From positions 618,248 through 682,247 of the forward strand of contig NW_004450402.1 of assembly GCF_000321225.1 (NCBI RefSeq): 64,000 nucleotides of DNA, given 5' to 3'. The position numbers were made by a program, and so were the translations under genes. This DNA comes from Odobenus rosmarus divergens (lineage: Eukaryota > Chordata > Mammalia > Carnivora > Odobenidae). A model generated the notes under the pieces. That model saw only the letters and a program-made list of their open reading frames with translations. It was not told where the DNA came from and did not search any database. Shown one piece after another: positions 1-11,129 of the stretch (its first letter is position 1; each line of letters begins with the position of its first letter).

Positions 1-27
1 GGAGGGGCCTGTTGCCGTGGTTCCCAA

Positions 28-678
28 ATGTCTTTGCCGGAGGCGGAATTGCCCCGCCCTTGTCGGTCCGGGCTAAGCAATCTGCTCGGGTTTGTTCTTA
101 GGAGCTTTTGTTCCCTGCAAGCTCTCGGTACAGCATTGGAGGACGCGAGTGAAAATGGCGGCCTCCCAATCTCCGCCCGGAGGAGCCAAGAACTTGGGGC
201 CCTGCTCCTCAGTGTGCCCCCAGAGAAAAGCAGTCAGTCACTCCCGTCTCCCTGGTCTCCGGCCACACTCCGTGCTCACCCGGCCTGTGACCGAGCATTT
301 TTATCTCTGGCACCCGACCCCGCTTGGAGTCTCCAAACCCAGCAGATCCCTGCGGTGCGCTCCCGTGCCACTCCTCCCGGGGGAGGAAGGGGAGTCTCCC
401 CGGATCCGCTGCTTGTTGGGTCCCTGCTGGAGGAGCAGTGGCCCGACTGGGCCACAGATCACAGTTTATGGCAACCCCAAGCTGAGAGCTTGCTCCTCAG
501 CTCCATCTCTGCAGCCAGCTTCCCTGCTCCGATACCTGGGAGCTCTGCTGCACTCAGGCACCCCCGGTCTTTCTGTGACCCCGAGGGTCCTGAGACCACA
601 CTGTCCCGCAAGGGTTCCACCCCCCGCTTAGCCACTGGAGCGACGTCCCTCAGCGGAGCCGACTTTTCAAAGTTCTGA
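28..678 (+). other. 216-codon open frame antisense to the L1 5'UTR (ORF0-like geometry)
   Basis: An uninterrupted frame runs from ATG at 28 to TGA at 676-678, antisense to the L1 and reading out towards its 5' flank. Primate L1s carry a short antisense ORF0 with this geometry, so the comparison is natural, but I see no similarity to it. The product is rich in Ser, Pro and Leu, with no recognised domain. A second overlapping frame (92-631, 179 codons) is also open. Such long frames can arise because GC-rich DNA has few stop codons. The start context is weak, with C at -3. Coding status is unproven. Confidence 0.2.
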
Positions 679-933
679 GTTTGTGCGCTGCGGCTCTATC
701 ACTTGGCAGAAGCGGCCGACGGAGGCCCCTCCCCCGCCATCTATCCTCCCGAATATTGCCTCGGATTCACTTCTCCGCACATCCTACCTTCCAGTAAGTG
801 GTCGCTTCTCTGTTCAGAGAGTTGTTGCTACTCTCTTCTTCGGTCTCCTGTTGAGTTCGTAGGTGTTCAGAATGGTTTGGTCCCTATTCAGCTGAATTCC
901 TGAGACCAGACGAAATCCAGGTCTCCTACTCCC

Positions 934-944
934 CCGCCATCTTG
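934..944 (-). promoter_or_regulatory. YY1-like site at the L1 5' tip
   Basis: On the minus strand the bases read CAAGATGGCGG, matching the YY1 core (AAGATGGCGGC type) known to place transcription starts at the 5' end of L1 elements. It lies about 16-27 bases inside the inferred element start, the expected place. A related motif, AAAATGGCGGCC, occurs on the plus strand near 153-164. Confidence 0.5.
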
Positions 945-966
945 CTCTGCCCCCTCTCCTCCTTTT

Positions 967-1202
967 CGTTTTTTTTTAAAGATTTTATTTCTTTATTTTA
1001 GAGACAAAGAAAGAATACATGGGGGGGGCAGTGAAGAGGGGGCCTGCTGAGGGGAGGAGGAGGGAGAGAGAATCTGCTTTGTACCCCACATGAAGCCCGA
1101 CATGAGGCTCCTTACAGGAGAATGGATCTCACAACCTCGAGATCATGACCTCAGCCAAAATCAAGAGTGGGCCACTTAACCGACTGAGCCACCCAGGCGC
1201 TC
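967..1202 (-). mobile_element. SINEC (tRNA-Lys-derived SINE), diverged
   Basis: Minus-strand SINE. The plus strand shows the inverted tail (T-run, AAAGATTTTATTTCTTTATTT), a purine-rich middle, the B-box area (GATCATGACCTCAGCC) and the inverted head GACTGAGCCACCCAGGCGC near 1182-1200. It abuts the 5' tip of the L1. It is clearly more mutated than the copy at 10.9 kb. Confidence 0.85.
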
Positions 1203-1240
1203 CTTAAATTTCTCCTTTTAATTCCAACATGATAATTATT

Positions 1241-1255
1241 GCTTGTAAAAATTAT
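1241..1255. repeat. TSD of the SINE at 1256-1432, left copy
   Basis: GCTTGTAAAAATTAT at 1241-1255 is repeated at 1433-1447, directly flanking the SINE, as expected for L1-driven target-primed reverse transcription. Confidence 0.8.
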
Positions 1256-1432
1256 GAAAGATTTTATTTATTTATTTATTTATTTGAGAGAGAGATAGTG
1301 AGAGCGAGAGCACAAGCGGGGGGAAGAGGCAGAAGCAGGATCCCCACTGAGCAGGGAGCCCCATGTGGGCCTCCATCCCAGGACCCTGAGTCAAAAGCAG
1401 ATGCCTAACTGACTGAGCCACCCAGGTGCCTG
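1256..1432 (-). mobile_element. SINEC, minus strand, with 15-bp TSD
   Basis: Inverted SINE with an (ATTT)n tail at 1262-1284, a GA-rich segment, a diverged B-box region and the head complement ACTGAGCCACCCAGGTGCC ending near 1431. It is bracketed by the 15-base repeat GCTTGTAAAAATTAT. It is shorter than the average copy, with internal losses around the CT-rich region. Confidence 0.9.
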
Positions 1433-1851
1433 GCTTGTAAAAATTATTGAGGAATAATTATTCTTCATTCCATGGGGCTAACATGTCCAAATGACAGCTT
1501 CCATTTAGCTCCTCTGCCCCAATCTCTACCTTCTTTTCTTTCTCCTGCCCTCCCTCACTCTTTTCCTTTTCAGTTTTCTCCCTCTCCATCCCCCTTTTCT
1601 TTTTCTTTTCTTTTGGAAATATTATTGAAAAGAATCTGGGTGCCCAGCAGGAAAAGGTAAACAAAGTTTCTCCCATCCCAGAAATTGAGTTTCTGTTAAT
1701 GAGCTGTGACACTTGAAGCACATTCGGCTGTCCTTAAATATCAAAGAAAATACTCTTTTTAAAAGACAGGAATGCATTTGTTTACTCTCCAATAATGCCT
1801 AGCAGGACTTGAAAAATGCTCCTACATTCAGTCCTTAAGAATAAAGAGTAC

Positions 1852-2054
1852 AGGGGCACCTGGGTGGCTCAGTCAGTTAATCATCTGCCTTCAGCTCAGG
1901 TCATGATCCCAGCGTCCTGGGATCCAGCCCCACACTGAGCTCCTTGCTCAGTGGAAAGACTGCTTCTCCCTCTGCCTCTCCCCCTGCTCATTCTCTCTCT
2001 CCCTCTCTCTCTCTCTCTGACAAATAAATAAATAAAATCTTAAAAAAAAAAAAC
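1852..2054 (+). mobile_element. SINEC, plus strand
   Basis: The head GGGGCACCTGGGTGGCTCAG (A box TGGCTCAGTCAG), then CTCAGGTCATGATCCCAG, a long (CT)n stretch, AATAAATAAATAAAATCTT and a poly(A) run. No convincing TSD could be made out. Confidence 0.9.
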
Positions 2055-2489
2055 AAAGCATATAAGTCTGTATTCTAGACCGGCCATACTAAGACACAGA
2101 AACCTACTTCCTCCCTTCCTACCACTTGACATGCTAGTGTTATTCAGTATACACATGCCTGTAATGACAACTTGTATTGGAAAATAGAGAGAAATCATGA
2201 TACATTAGTGAATTAAACTACAGCTATAGTTCAATTACAAAAACAGAATTATGTGCTGACTTAAAGCACATTTTAATCTTCATTATGGAGTTCAGTATAT
2301 GAAAACCTTGCTTAGAGTTCTGACCTTCCCTTCTTTCCTTTTTACTGAAATCAGGCAATGGTATCCATGTATCATAACAAAGCTCAGAATTCTAGGTAAT
2401 ATTAAATCACAAAATCCACAACTTCCCAGGACTGAAGTGAACTAGTTCCTAAATTCTAGTTTGTAAAATGCTTCCCTAATCATTGCTCT
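2055..2489. other. Unassigned AT-rich sequence
   Basis: No coding signal, simple repeat or recognised interspersed repeat was seen here. Confidence 0.5.
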
Positions 2490-3115
2490 CCACACCACCG
2501 CCTGAGACCATCATCATCTCTCACCTGGTATTACTGTAGCCACTTTTTAGTTGGCTAGACTCTTCTTTATTCTCTTCTTCAATCAGTCCATTTTCCATAC
2601 TGCCAGAGTTTTATATCTAAAGTGAAGATTAAATTATATAGCAATTCAGCTTAAAAACATCCAAAGGCTTTCAGATGTCTGGATCAAGTCCAAATTTCTC
2701 AGTGTGATAGCTTAGGCCCTTCATATTCTCATCCCAGCTACATTTACCTCTGGCTGTTTAGATCCATTATTTTAAACATTGCCAAAATAGCAGTGTTCTA
2801 ACATATCATGTTCTTTGATGCCGTTGTACCTTTAGATATTTCTATTTCCTTTTTTGGGGGAAATGTCCTTTTTCCACATATCCTCCTAAAGAACCCTTGA
2901 TAATACCATGCTTTGAGATTCAGCCAAATATCAACCTGTTGTGAGCCCTCTCCCCTCCAGCACTCTTCTGATCCACACCCCTTAGAACATTTAGAACTTT
3001 GTATTACAAGTATTTATTTTGTGCGTGTCTTCCCCACAAAGAAGTTTAGCTATGCCAAGTCACCATCATCATATTTATTCTCTGTACAAAGTTTTTTAGG
3101 GCCTTGCATTCCTTA
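2490..3115 (+). mobile_element. L2 (LINE-2) 3' fragment, decayed
   Basis: Recognised by landmarks in L2 order: a CATCATCTCTCACCTGG...TTACTGTAGC block (2508-2540), the AAAGGCTTTCAGATGTCT block (2663-2680), a GCTTAGGCCCTTCAT block, and near the end the GTATTTATTTTGTG...ACAAAG segment. It is heavily mutated and has no intact frame; the short frame at 2913-3116 is chance. Confidence 0.6.
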
Positions 3116-4085
3116 ACTCAGAACCCATTAATCTAAAAATAAAATATTGGGATCCCAGAAAAAATACCAGAGCAGTGTACCTTATTGGAAGCTGTTATTT
3201 ATCATTAATAAACAATTCATTAACTAATCAATTAAAATAAAATCCAGCCTCAACAGGCATTGAATTCTTATAGTGGAAATAGAATCACCATATAATAAAA
3301 AATGAATAATAATTATCCATCTAGTTACAAATATGTTTTGAAAAAAAGGGTAGGCCTGATATTGGCTAGTTTGAAAACTGTCTTCATTGAGAATGGAAAT
3401 CTTAGGAAATTAAAAATTTTGTTTCATTTAAAAAAATATCCCAGCTTATTCATTTCAACAATTAGCATTTTCTTTTTATCTCATTAGTTTGGGTATTCAA
3501 GCTATATTGTCTCTGATTTGTTTCCCTCTAAGTCCAGTCAAGGAATAGAAACAGCACAGACCCTGGGAGGGATGGGGGAGGTGGAGAGAAGAAGATGTGG
3601 AAGAAGTATAAGTAGAGCATAGAAGGAAGATGATGAATTCAGATGAATGATAATGTGGTTCTCCCACTAAGGCTCCTTTTTGCTACTCCCGAGACCAGCT
3701 AACTTGGGTCTGGAATCTAAAGACAGAGAAGCATACGGGAGAACAGGAAACATAAGAAGGCTTTTTAAAGAGATAGAAACAAAATTTTATTCAACAAAAG
3801 ACTTATGACATGAAGATTTGATGGCATCTTTCTTTTTGATAAAACTAGGAGGGGGGTTTAAAATGTTCTCATGGTGTTTCATTGAAATATATATTTAATC
3901 TAACACTTAGATGATCACTATCATTATGAATCTGTTCAGATAAGTTAACAAAAAAGATTGTCAATAAATCTCTACTAAAAATGTAGAAAATTTCAAAGAT
4001 TATATAGTAAAAACTGATATTTGTCTCACAGATCTGACAATATTAATGTTAGAAGGGAGTTTAGAGATATAAGTCAAGTGCTACT
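3116..4085. other. Unassigned sequence
   Basis: AT-rich, with a purine-rich patch around 3540-3640. No gene or recognised repeat was seen. Confidence 0.45.
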
Positions 4086-4205
4086 TCATTTTCCATAGAA
4101 GGTATTAAGAAACTGAGTTTTGGAACCTTGAAATACATACTTCAGATTACACAGCCAATTAGTTGTGGAGCCAGTACTTGAATCCAGATCCCATTTATTA
4201 TTGTT
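4086..4205 (-). mobile_element. MIR fragment
   Basis: The order AAACTGAG, a CAGATTACACAGCCAATTAG block, GGAGCCAGTACTTGAATCCAG matches the MIR core in inverse orientation (typically AAACTGAGG, GGTCACACAGCTAG, GGGATTCGAACCCAG). Confidence 0.65.
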
Positions 4206-5889
4206 TGCATTTTTATACATTGTTCTATTTTCATTAGATAAGTGACATTCATCATTCTTGCTTACCCTCTTGAAAAATATGTCCTCCAAGCCCCTTCTCT
4301 CTTTCCTCCTAAGATCTGCCTATGATTTAGTTCCTTGACCAACAAGATTCCCTGCCAAGCTTCCTGAAAGTCAGTTAAATTTTTGTAGGACCCTCTTTTC
4401 TAGTGCCCTACAAATAAATTTATAAGTAAGTTCATGCTGTAGAACATGAAGCCCAGTGATTTAAATCACATATACAGACTTGAAACGCAATTTAGAGAGT
4501 ATTAATATTTATAGGCAAGTTGCAAATATTTCTTTTCAAAAGGAGATAGCTACATATTTCCAGACTTCTTGGTTATTAGACAGTTATTTTGATCATTATT
4601 GCCTTTCAGTTTGAAAAATAGGACCCATGACCTTTTGTTTACAATAAGAGAGGGAGGAGATATAGGGACCTTAACCAACAAAGACTGTTCATGAATTCTC
4701 AATTAGATTCTCTCCAAAGGATGACTGCATATTTAGTTAGGCTTTTATGAGTTATGAAAACATTAAAAAGGTTTCCCTTTCAAAAGACATCATCTCTGTT
4801 TTTACAAATTAATACACTAATGATTTTACTGTAACAAACTGCACCCATCATATACTTGAAACCCTTCCGTAAAAACTAAAAGATTATAATTGAAAGAACA
4901 AATTTAAATTTACTTTAAACCATTGTCAGAATTGGTGATATTTCATCTTGAAAGACAAAAATTATACATATATCAATTTAATTGATGTATATAAACAGAG
5001 TTCATATTCCCAGTAATAATTTGGCAAATGCATGTATTTAGATTGTCATTAATTAGGCAATTCAAGTATTAAGTTACAGAAATAATTTACATAATCTTCA
5101 TAAAAGTAAGATTACAAAGTACTTTCATTCACTTTTGTTTTAATTTCAGAATTGGAGAAAACAAGATTCAGTATGTTACAGATTATTAAATACTCATTGG
5201 CCGGCCAAAAACAAAATGCTGATGCCACGTAAAGACATTGGTAACATTGACAAGGTGATTTTATAAGCTAAAGCAAACAGGAGCATTTAGATTCAAAACA
5301 TCTAATAATAGCATTTACTTCAGAAAGGAAATTGTAACAAAATAACCACTGAGGAAATACATATAGCTTAAAATTAGCATTCAATTTCTTAAGAAAAATA
5401 TTCTCAAGTTTTCATCCCTCAAAGAATATAAGATTTTGTAATTTACCAAAGCAGCTGAGTAAAAAGTAACATGAGTTGTGGATAAAATAATATTTTAATG
5501 ATGAGATTTTATTAAATGTTTATAGAATTGTAATTTATAGTACCATACATTTGTAAGATTAGTATTAATATTGCCCTTGAACCAGTTTGATGTCCATATC
5601 TGAGCCCTGGGAAGTGAATGAATATTTATTTTTAAAGTAATTAGTGCCAATATGTTTATCTGAACTACTTTTCTAGGGATTTTTATACTTTCAGAATTTA
5701 TGACAGGGTATATGAGAAATAGACTTTGAAAAATCAGTGAATTTTGTATTTTAAACCATTTCCTCTATTTTACTAATACTGTTGTTAGAAATTGATTATT
5801 AAAAATGTTTTAACCCACACACACCCTGCCTGGAGTAGCCTTAGCATAAAGTTTTTTTTCTCAGCATGTCTTCCAGGTTAGCTTTTATC
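4206..5889. other. Unassigned AT-rich sequence
   Basis: I looked for LINE, SINE and LTR landmarks and for exon-like frames and found none I could support. Confidence 0.4.
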
Positions 5890-6076
5890 CCAGCTTTATC
5901 ATTTATTATTGTTAGTAGTAGTGGCAATAGCAGCTGTTGTAAAATAAGCCAAAAAGAGTTTAGCAGACTTCTAATTGGTACTTGCAGAATTTTATAAGGT
6001 CTCATTTACTGGTGTGTATGACAAATATACAGGAACTATTATCCTCACTTTAATAGGTAGCTGAAATATGATCATC
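5890..6076 (-). mobile_element. Possible MIR fragment, very diverged
   Basis: ACAGGAACTATTATCCTCACTTTAATAGG-like spacing near 6028-6060, preceded by a TCTCATTTACT block, resembles the middle of an inverted MIR (CTCATTTAATCC...TATTATCCCCATTTTACAG). Weak. Confidence 0.4.
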
Positions 6077-6277
6077 AATAAATGGTTTGTCTTTTTGCCA
6101 TCCTTTCCAAATTCCAGGTAACTCTCATCATCTTTTTGAGGATAGCATGTAGGCCCTTGATGAAGTCTCTGGGATTCAAGTAGCCAGAGAGAGCTAACTT
6201 TTCCAGGACTCTGGTAAGATAGAGAAATACCCAGTGCTGCTCTTCTGCCAGCCTCTTGGTTTATTAACCAAATATAC

Positions 6278-6308
6278 CTTAACGTGCCTTGACCTTTGGC
6301 ACGTTAAG
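6278..6308. repeat. Perfect 11-bp inverted repeat with 9-base loop
   Basis: CTTAACGTGCC (6278-6288) and GGCACGTTAAG (6298-6308) are exact complements around the spacer TTGACCTTT. Each arm contains a CpG, uncommon in this AT-rich stretch. It could form a short hairpin or be a palindromic protein site; no known site is assigned. Confidence 0.6.
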
Positions 6309-7184
6309 ATGCACTGAGCTGCTAGGCTACCAGTCAGCAGAGCTGTGGAAAATAATAGTTTATGTGTATGAGAAACGTGTAGGGGAAATAGAAGCTAGGT
6401 AGTTCTGCCGTACAGCATATAGATAATGCTTGGGTATTCATTCTACATGTGGTATAATGCAAAATCCCCATGATACTTCCTGGATTATAGCAACGGCTCA
6501 GTTAACTATAAATGTTTTCTTCCATTTCCCCTCAGTCTTTACTATGTTACAGATTACCAAATTGCATAATAGTTTGATTTCACAAATTGGTGCCGGGCAC
6601 GAAGATGCATAAATAGGCCCCGAAGCTCCAATCTCATTGGAGATTCCAATCCCTAAAAAATAATTATAATATAATGCATTGTGTTAACATGGAAATAAAC
6701 GAATATGTGAAACTGATAAGGAACATGATAATCTGTTTCAAAGAAAGCATTCTGAATGAAATAACAAGGAGTCTAAAGAATGTGTAACATTTAGCTACTT
6801 TAAATAATGTTGGAAGGAAAGTTTAAAGGAAACAACACAAGGTATAGACATCATGCTTCATTATAAGCCATCTGATATTACTAGGAAATATAGTAAGAAT
6901 CAAGCAATTTGAGCAATAAAGTTAATAAAAAAATTATAAGGCAGATAATGAGTAATCTTATTTTGTATTATGTTAAAGAAATTAGATTTTTACCACTGTA
7001 TATGATGTATGTGTATTGGCACACTGTTATATCTTGGTCAAAATAAATCTCAATGACAAACAAGATATGGGTTTGGGGGTGGGAAAGTGGATCCATCTCT
7101 TGAAGGGAGGGAATGCAAAAATTTGTGTCCATTACTGAAATCAGCTACAAGCACTGAGTGACATGATCAGAATTATATTTTAGG
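6309..7184. other. Unassigned AT-rich sequence
   Basis: No gene and no recognised repeat. A small imperfect inverted repeat lies near 6628-6650. Confidence 0.4.
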
Positions 7185-7342
7185 TTGTGGTTGGTAGACT
7201 CAGGTGCACATTAGAATAATTGTATCTCACCCTCCACCTACTTAATCAGAATCTCTAAAGGTAGAATCAAGGTATACTACTTTGAAAAAAGTTATCCAAA
7301 CATATTTGAAGTGCAGTCTTGGTTGAGAAATACTATCTCAAT
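7185..7342 (-). mobile_element. MER5A-like hAT DNA transposon remnant
   Basis: Near the left edge is GTGCACATTAGAATAATTG, in the middle TTAATCAGAATCTCTAAAGG, and at the right GTGCAGTCTTGGTTGAGAAA. This reproduces the inverted-terminal layout of MER5A (Charlie group, non-autonomous, about 190 bp), in reverse orientation as judged by the central block. Confidence 0.65.
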
Positions 7343-8342
7343 ATATCACGTTGATGGCAATATCAGGAGAATACATTTAAGTCAAGCATTTTTATTTTAT
7401 GTTATCTTTCGTATCTAACAGAAATTAACCCATTAGGTCAAGCAAAAGGATACACTGGCCAACTATTGGGGTATCTTATGTGATCAAAGGATGATGTGAA
7501 AAAACTAAGCCTTGGGAAGTACAGAAATTAAAACATTTGTGAAGAACTCAACTGTGAGTGCTAATGGATATGACTTTCTAATATACAGTATATTAGAAAC
7601 CAAGTTTCTGTACTTAACAATCAAAATGCTGGGGAAAGAAAATCTGATAGGCCAATCTTATGTCATGTGTCCACTGCAGGACCATGGACAGGGCTGTTAA
7701 GCAGACGTGTGGCTCCTTAAGGGTCCAGCTCTATGTGGGAGGGAGGAATTTGTCAGAATAATGCAATCTAGTCCACCAACCTAATGTTGCTCATTGCACC
7801 AATATGCAAAAAATGGAATTAGCAAAATATTTTAAGGGACTACTGCAATAATTCAGTTATAAGATAATTAAGAACTAACCTATGATATGGTGAAGAATTA
7901 TGCAGTCTGGAAACAGATGTAACTTTTCATAGTATGGGAAGTTTTTAAGCTATTCTGAAGTACAGAATCATAATTTACAAAGTCAGATGATCAGTTGATA
8001 TTCATAGACTTTAGGAATCAGAAACCTTATCAAATATATAATATAATGGTGTAGTGATCTCAGACATTCCAAGAATGGTGCAATTAGAAAATAGAAACAC
8101 AGTTCAATAAAACAGAAACTGTACATTCCAAAGTAATTTTATAATTCATTTTTTTTCAACTTTTAACTGACTACATAGTAGGCATATAGTTTATATTTAA
8201 TAAATACCAAATAATTGAGCAAAATGGTATTATGCAATTAAATATAAAATATAACCAAAAAAGTACAAATTTTCTTTAAGAGCTCAGTTATATTAAGTAG
8301 GGTTCTCAGGGAGGAAGGAAGTCTTAAATGAGTCAGATTTAG
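7343..8342. other. Unassigned AT-rich sequence
   Basis: No gene or repeat identified. Confidence 0.4.
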
Positions 8343-8482
8343 GAAAAGAGTCTGGATATTATATATACACATACACACATATATAAATTTGCTATATATA
8401 TCTGCTAACAAACATAATATGCATACATTATCAGCTAACATATAATCTGCTTATATTTATATATATATTATATATATATATC
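8343..8482. repeat. TA/CA-rich low-complexity tract
   Basis: TATATACACATACACACATATAT near 8360-8382 and a nearly pure TA run at 8458-8480 enclose about 70 bp of ordinary sequence. Confidence 0.7.
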
Positions 8483-9107
8483 TGCTAGCATATAAAAGTA
8501 CCTTGAATTGTGGTGAATGTTGAAGAAAGAAATTAGAGTAAGACCTCAGGAACATTGCTAACTGAATATATATTAAAGTACTGAAATCACAGTTTAATAA
8601 TTTCCCATAAGTCCATATGGAGGCACTAAATCATGAAGTTCCTTGGAAAGGTTGCAAAGCTTAGGACAAGAATATTTTATTTTGACAATTTCTGTATTTG
8701 CATATTTGATGACCATACATGAGTGAGGGGGGAAAAAAGCAGTCATTTTTGGTATTTCAGAGCCATCCCGAAGAAAGATTTAAAAAGGTCTATAAAAAGA
8801 AAAAGGAGAACTATATTGCCTTGATGTACTGACTTTCATTTTGAAGGATCACATAGCTTTTTACAGATTTAACAACCTGACATACAGTGATCACTTCAAC
8901 TTCTACTGAAATACAATCAGCCTAGGGGTGAAACTCACCTGTTATTAAACTGCTCTGGCAGCACTACACAATAGTTTAGTACAGAAAATAAAAGAGAAGG
9001 TCAAACTGTATTAAAAATTCTAGAAGTTACCACAGGGCTGGTGACTCTTGGGGAAGAACTGGTTCCAACCAGAGTGAAACTGCATTATTTGAGAGAGGAG
9101 ATAGTAC

Positions 9108-9177
9108 TAAAATAAATAAATAAATGAATAAATAAATAAATAAATAAATAAATAAGTAAGTAAGTAAATAAGTAAAT
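9108..9177. repeat. (TAAA)n microsatellite with TAAG variants
   Basis: About 17 four-base units, mostly AAAT with GAAT and AAGT interruptions. It could be the tail of a lost SINE, but no SINE head precedes it. The minus-strand open frame across it gives only a Tyr/Leu/Ile repeat and is not a gene. Confidence 0.85.
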
Positions 9178-9362
9178 CGTCCATTCTCTCAGTAACAAGG
9201 AAGTAGATATAGAGGAACTAGGCCAGTAAAATGAAAACATCCATACCTTGGGTAAATGCATCTCGACCTCTCTCCTTCCCACCATCTTAGCCATTTTGGG
9301 TGGGGGGGAGGGAAAGTTGTTAAAAGAAGCTATTCTGTCAGAAAAATAAGAGATTACATTAA

Positions 9363-9554
9363 CGGGGCGCCCGGGTGGCTCAGTCGTTAAGTGTCTGCCT
9401 TCCGCTCAGGTTATGATCCCAGGGTCCTGGGATCGAGTCCCACATCAGGCTCCTTGCTCAGCGGTGAGCCTACTTCTCCCTCTGTCCCTCCCCCTGCTTG
9501 TGCTCTCTAGCTCTCTCTCTCAGGTAAATAAATAAATCTTTTTTTAAAAAAGAT
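9363..9554 (+). mobile_element. SINEC, plus strand, with 10-bp TSD
   Basis: Head GGGGCGCCCGGGTGGCTCAG, B-box region AGGTTATGATCCCAGGGTCC, CT-rich segment, AAATAAATAAATC tail and A-run. Flanked by ATTACATTAA at 9353-9362 and 9555-9564. It is close to the arctoid consensus and so fairly young. Confidence 0.92.
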
Positions 9555-9564
9555 ATTACATTAA

Positions 9565-10400
9565 AAATAATTTTGCTATTTTTAGGACATGAATTTGAAA
9601 GAGTTTTTGGTCACAAGATTTAATCAGAAGTAAGAAGGCATTGGCTGGATGGCTTTAAATGATGAGTCTTAAGGTACCACATCAGCTCTATAAGAAATGC
9701 TCACTAAAATAATCCATTATGTACCTTTAAATCTCACTTGTCAGACTGAAGAGGATTGTAGCACCATGTAGGGAATAAACAAGCTAAACACTACTAATTA
9801 AGAGGTGGTAAGAATTATACCTTTCCAATATCTCAGTTCACATGCCTCACCATGGGATTTCTTTTCCAGCATCCAAAAATTCAGAAAAGATCTGCAAAGA
9901 GAATGCTCTTGGGTCTTTATTTTGCTGATACAAATACTGCATATTCAACTTACCTGGGAGAAAACTGTCCTTTTTAGAAAATATAAACATCTGTACCTCA
10001 TAATTATAGTAATCCACCAGGAAGAGAAGAAGTAGAGACACTTCAGTTGTAAGCAAGCCATGACTAGTTACTTGGAAGTGGTCAGACTGAAAATTCAGAT
10101 CATCTGACTTTAGGAAAGCCTGAGGGAGACACTCTAATGAGGATTTCGTAATGGCTGCTTGCCAAGAAATCAGTCAACTGGTCTCTTTCATAGTCTATCA
10201 TTCACCTCATTAGGCGAGTGAAAAATGGAGCCCCCAAACTCTCAGAACTTCGTTCGCCACAGACTTCTGACCCGTTGAAAGGTTAATCGTGAAGAACACT
10301 AACTCTGATTTGACAGTAATACATTTCAGGCTATGGATGATACGCTGGAGAAGAGTTTGAAGGCCCTAGTGTCTGGTTTTTCTTTATAGCCCAAAATAAA
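9565..10400. other. Unassigned sequence
   Basis: Two overlapping opposite-strand frames of about 70 codons (9805-10056) show no recognisable domain or splice context and are probably chance. Confidence 0.4.
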
Positions 10401-10611
10401 AATTTTTTAAAAGATTTTATTTATTTATTTAAGCGAGAGAGAAAAAGAGACGGTTGGGGGCAGAGTATGAGTGGGGGGGAGGGGCAGGAGGAGAGGGAGA
10501 AGCAGGCTCCCCGCTGAGCAGGGAGCCCAACAAGGGGCTTGATTCCAGGACCCTAAGATGAAAACCTGAGTCTAATGCAGACTCTTAACTGACTGAGCCA
10601 CCCAGGTGCCC
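10401..10611 (-). mobile_element. SINEC, minus strand
   Basis: Inverted tail AAGATTTTATTTATTTATTT at 10411-10430, GA-rich middle, CCCCGCTGAGCAGGGAGCCC and head complement GACTGAGCCACCCAGGTGCC ending at 10610. The likely TSD is A-rich (CCAAAATAAAAATT before, CTAAAAATAAAATT after), so its exact edges are uncertain. Confidence 0.88.
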
Positions 10612-10901
10612 TAAAAATAAAATTAAATTAAATTAAAAAATAAAACATATCAAACTATTGAATACTTTAATAAGATTCCCAGTTAAGATACCTCTTAAGG
10701 TCGCTTTGCAGACCATCTGTTTTCTGATCAGAATTTAGCTACTGATACCCTGATGAACTTAAAAGTAATTTCTTCTCAATGACCCCTCTTTAAACATGAT
10801 TCCCTCTATTTAATTTCTCATCCTTTATTCTCTCATTCTCCTTGAACACTTCTACTTTTCATTCACTCATTCTTCTAGACAGCTATTTATTATTCTGTTT
10901 C

Positions 10902-11107
10902 TTTTTTTCTTTTAAAGATTTTATTTATTTATTTATTTGACAGAGAGAGACACAGCGAGAGCAGGAGCACAAGCAGGGGTAGTGGGAGAAGGAGAGGCGG
11001 GCTTCCCGCGGAGCTGGGAGCCCAATGCGGGGCTCGATCCCAGGACCCTGGGATCATGACCCGAGCCGAAGGCAGACGCTTAACCGACTGAGCCACCCAG
11101 GTGCCCC
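10902..11107 (-). mobile_element. SINEC, minus strand, with perfect 14-bp TSD
   Basis: One of the best-preserved SINEs in the window: (ATTT)n tail, CGGGGCTCGATCCCAGGACC and head complement GACTGAGCCACCCAGGTGCC. TATTATTCTGTTTC is repeated exactly at 10888-10901 and 11108-11121. A 68-codon minus-strand frame across it (10929-11135) is only the SINE read as protein. Confidence 0.95.
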
Positions 11108-11129
11108 TATTATTCTGTTTCAAAAGTCT

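Larger units (their letters stand above)
1..960 (-). mobile_element. L1 5'UTR, minus strand, 5' end intact, body off the left edge
   Basis: This GC- and CpG-rich block contrasts sharply with the AT-rich flank. Read on the minus strand it starts near 960 with a G-rich leader and CAAGATGGCGG (944 to 934), the usual start of a mammalian L1, and continues with sequence I recognise as the carnivore L1 5'UTR. The element runs off the window at base 1, so ORF1, ORF2, the poly(A) tail and the TSD cannot be seen. A retained 5' tip means the element is not 5'-truncated and may be full length. The region would be expected to carry the internal RNA polymerase II promoter. The many surviving CpGs suggest a fairly young insertion. 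Confidence 0.85.

Noticed and set aside
9085..9294. 69-codon frame with Tyr/Leu/Ile repeats (membrane-protein look)
   Set aside because: The pattern is a translation of the (TAAA)n microsatellite on the minus strand.
9363..9554. tRNA gene (A and B box present)
   Set aside because: The boxes belong to the tRNA-derived head of a SINE. The sequence cannot form a normal tRNA, and the same head occurs in all SINEC copies.
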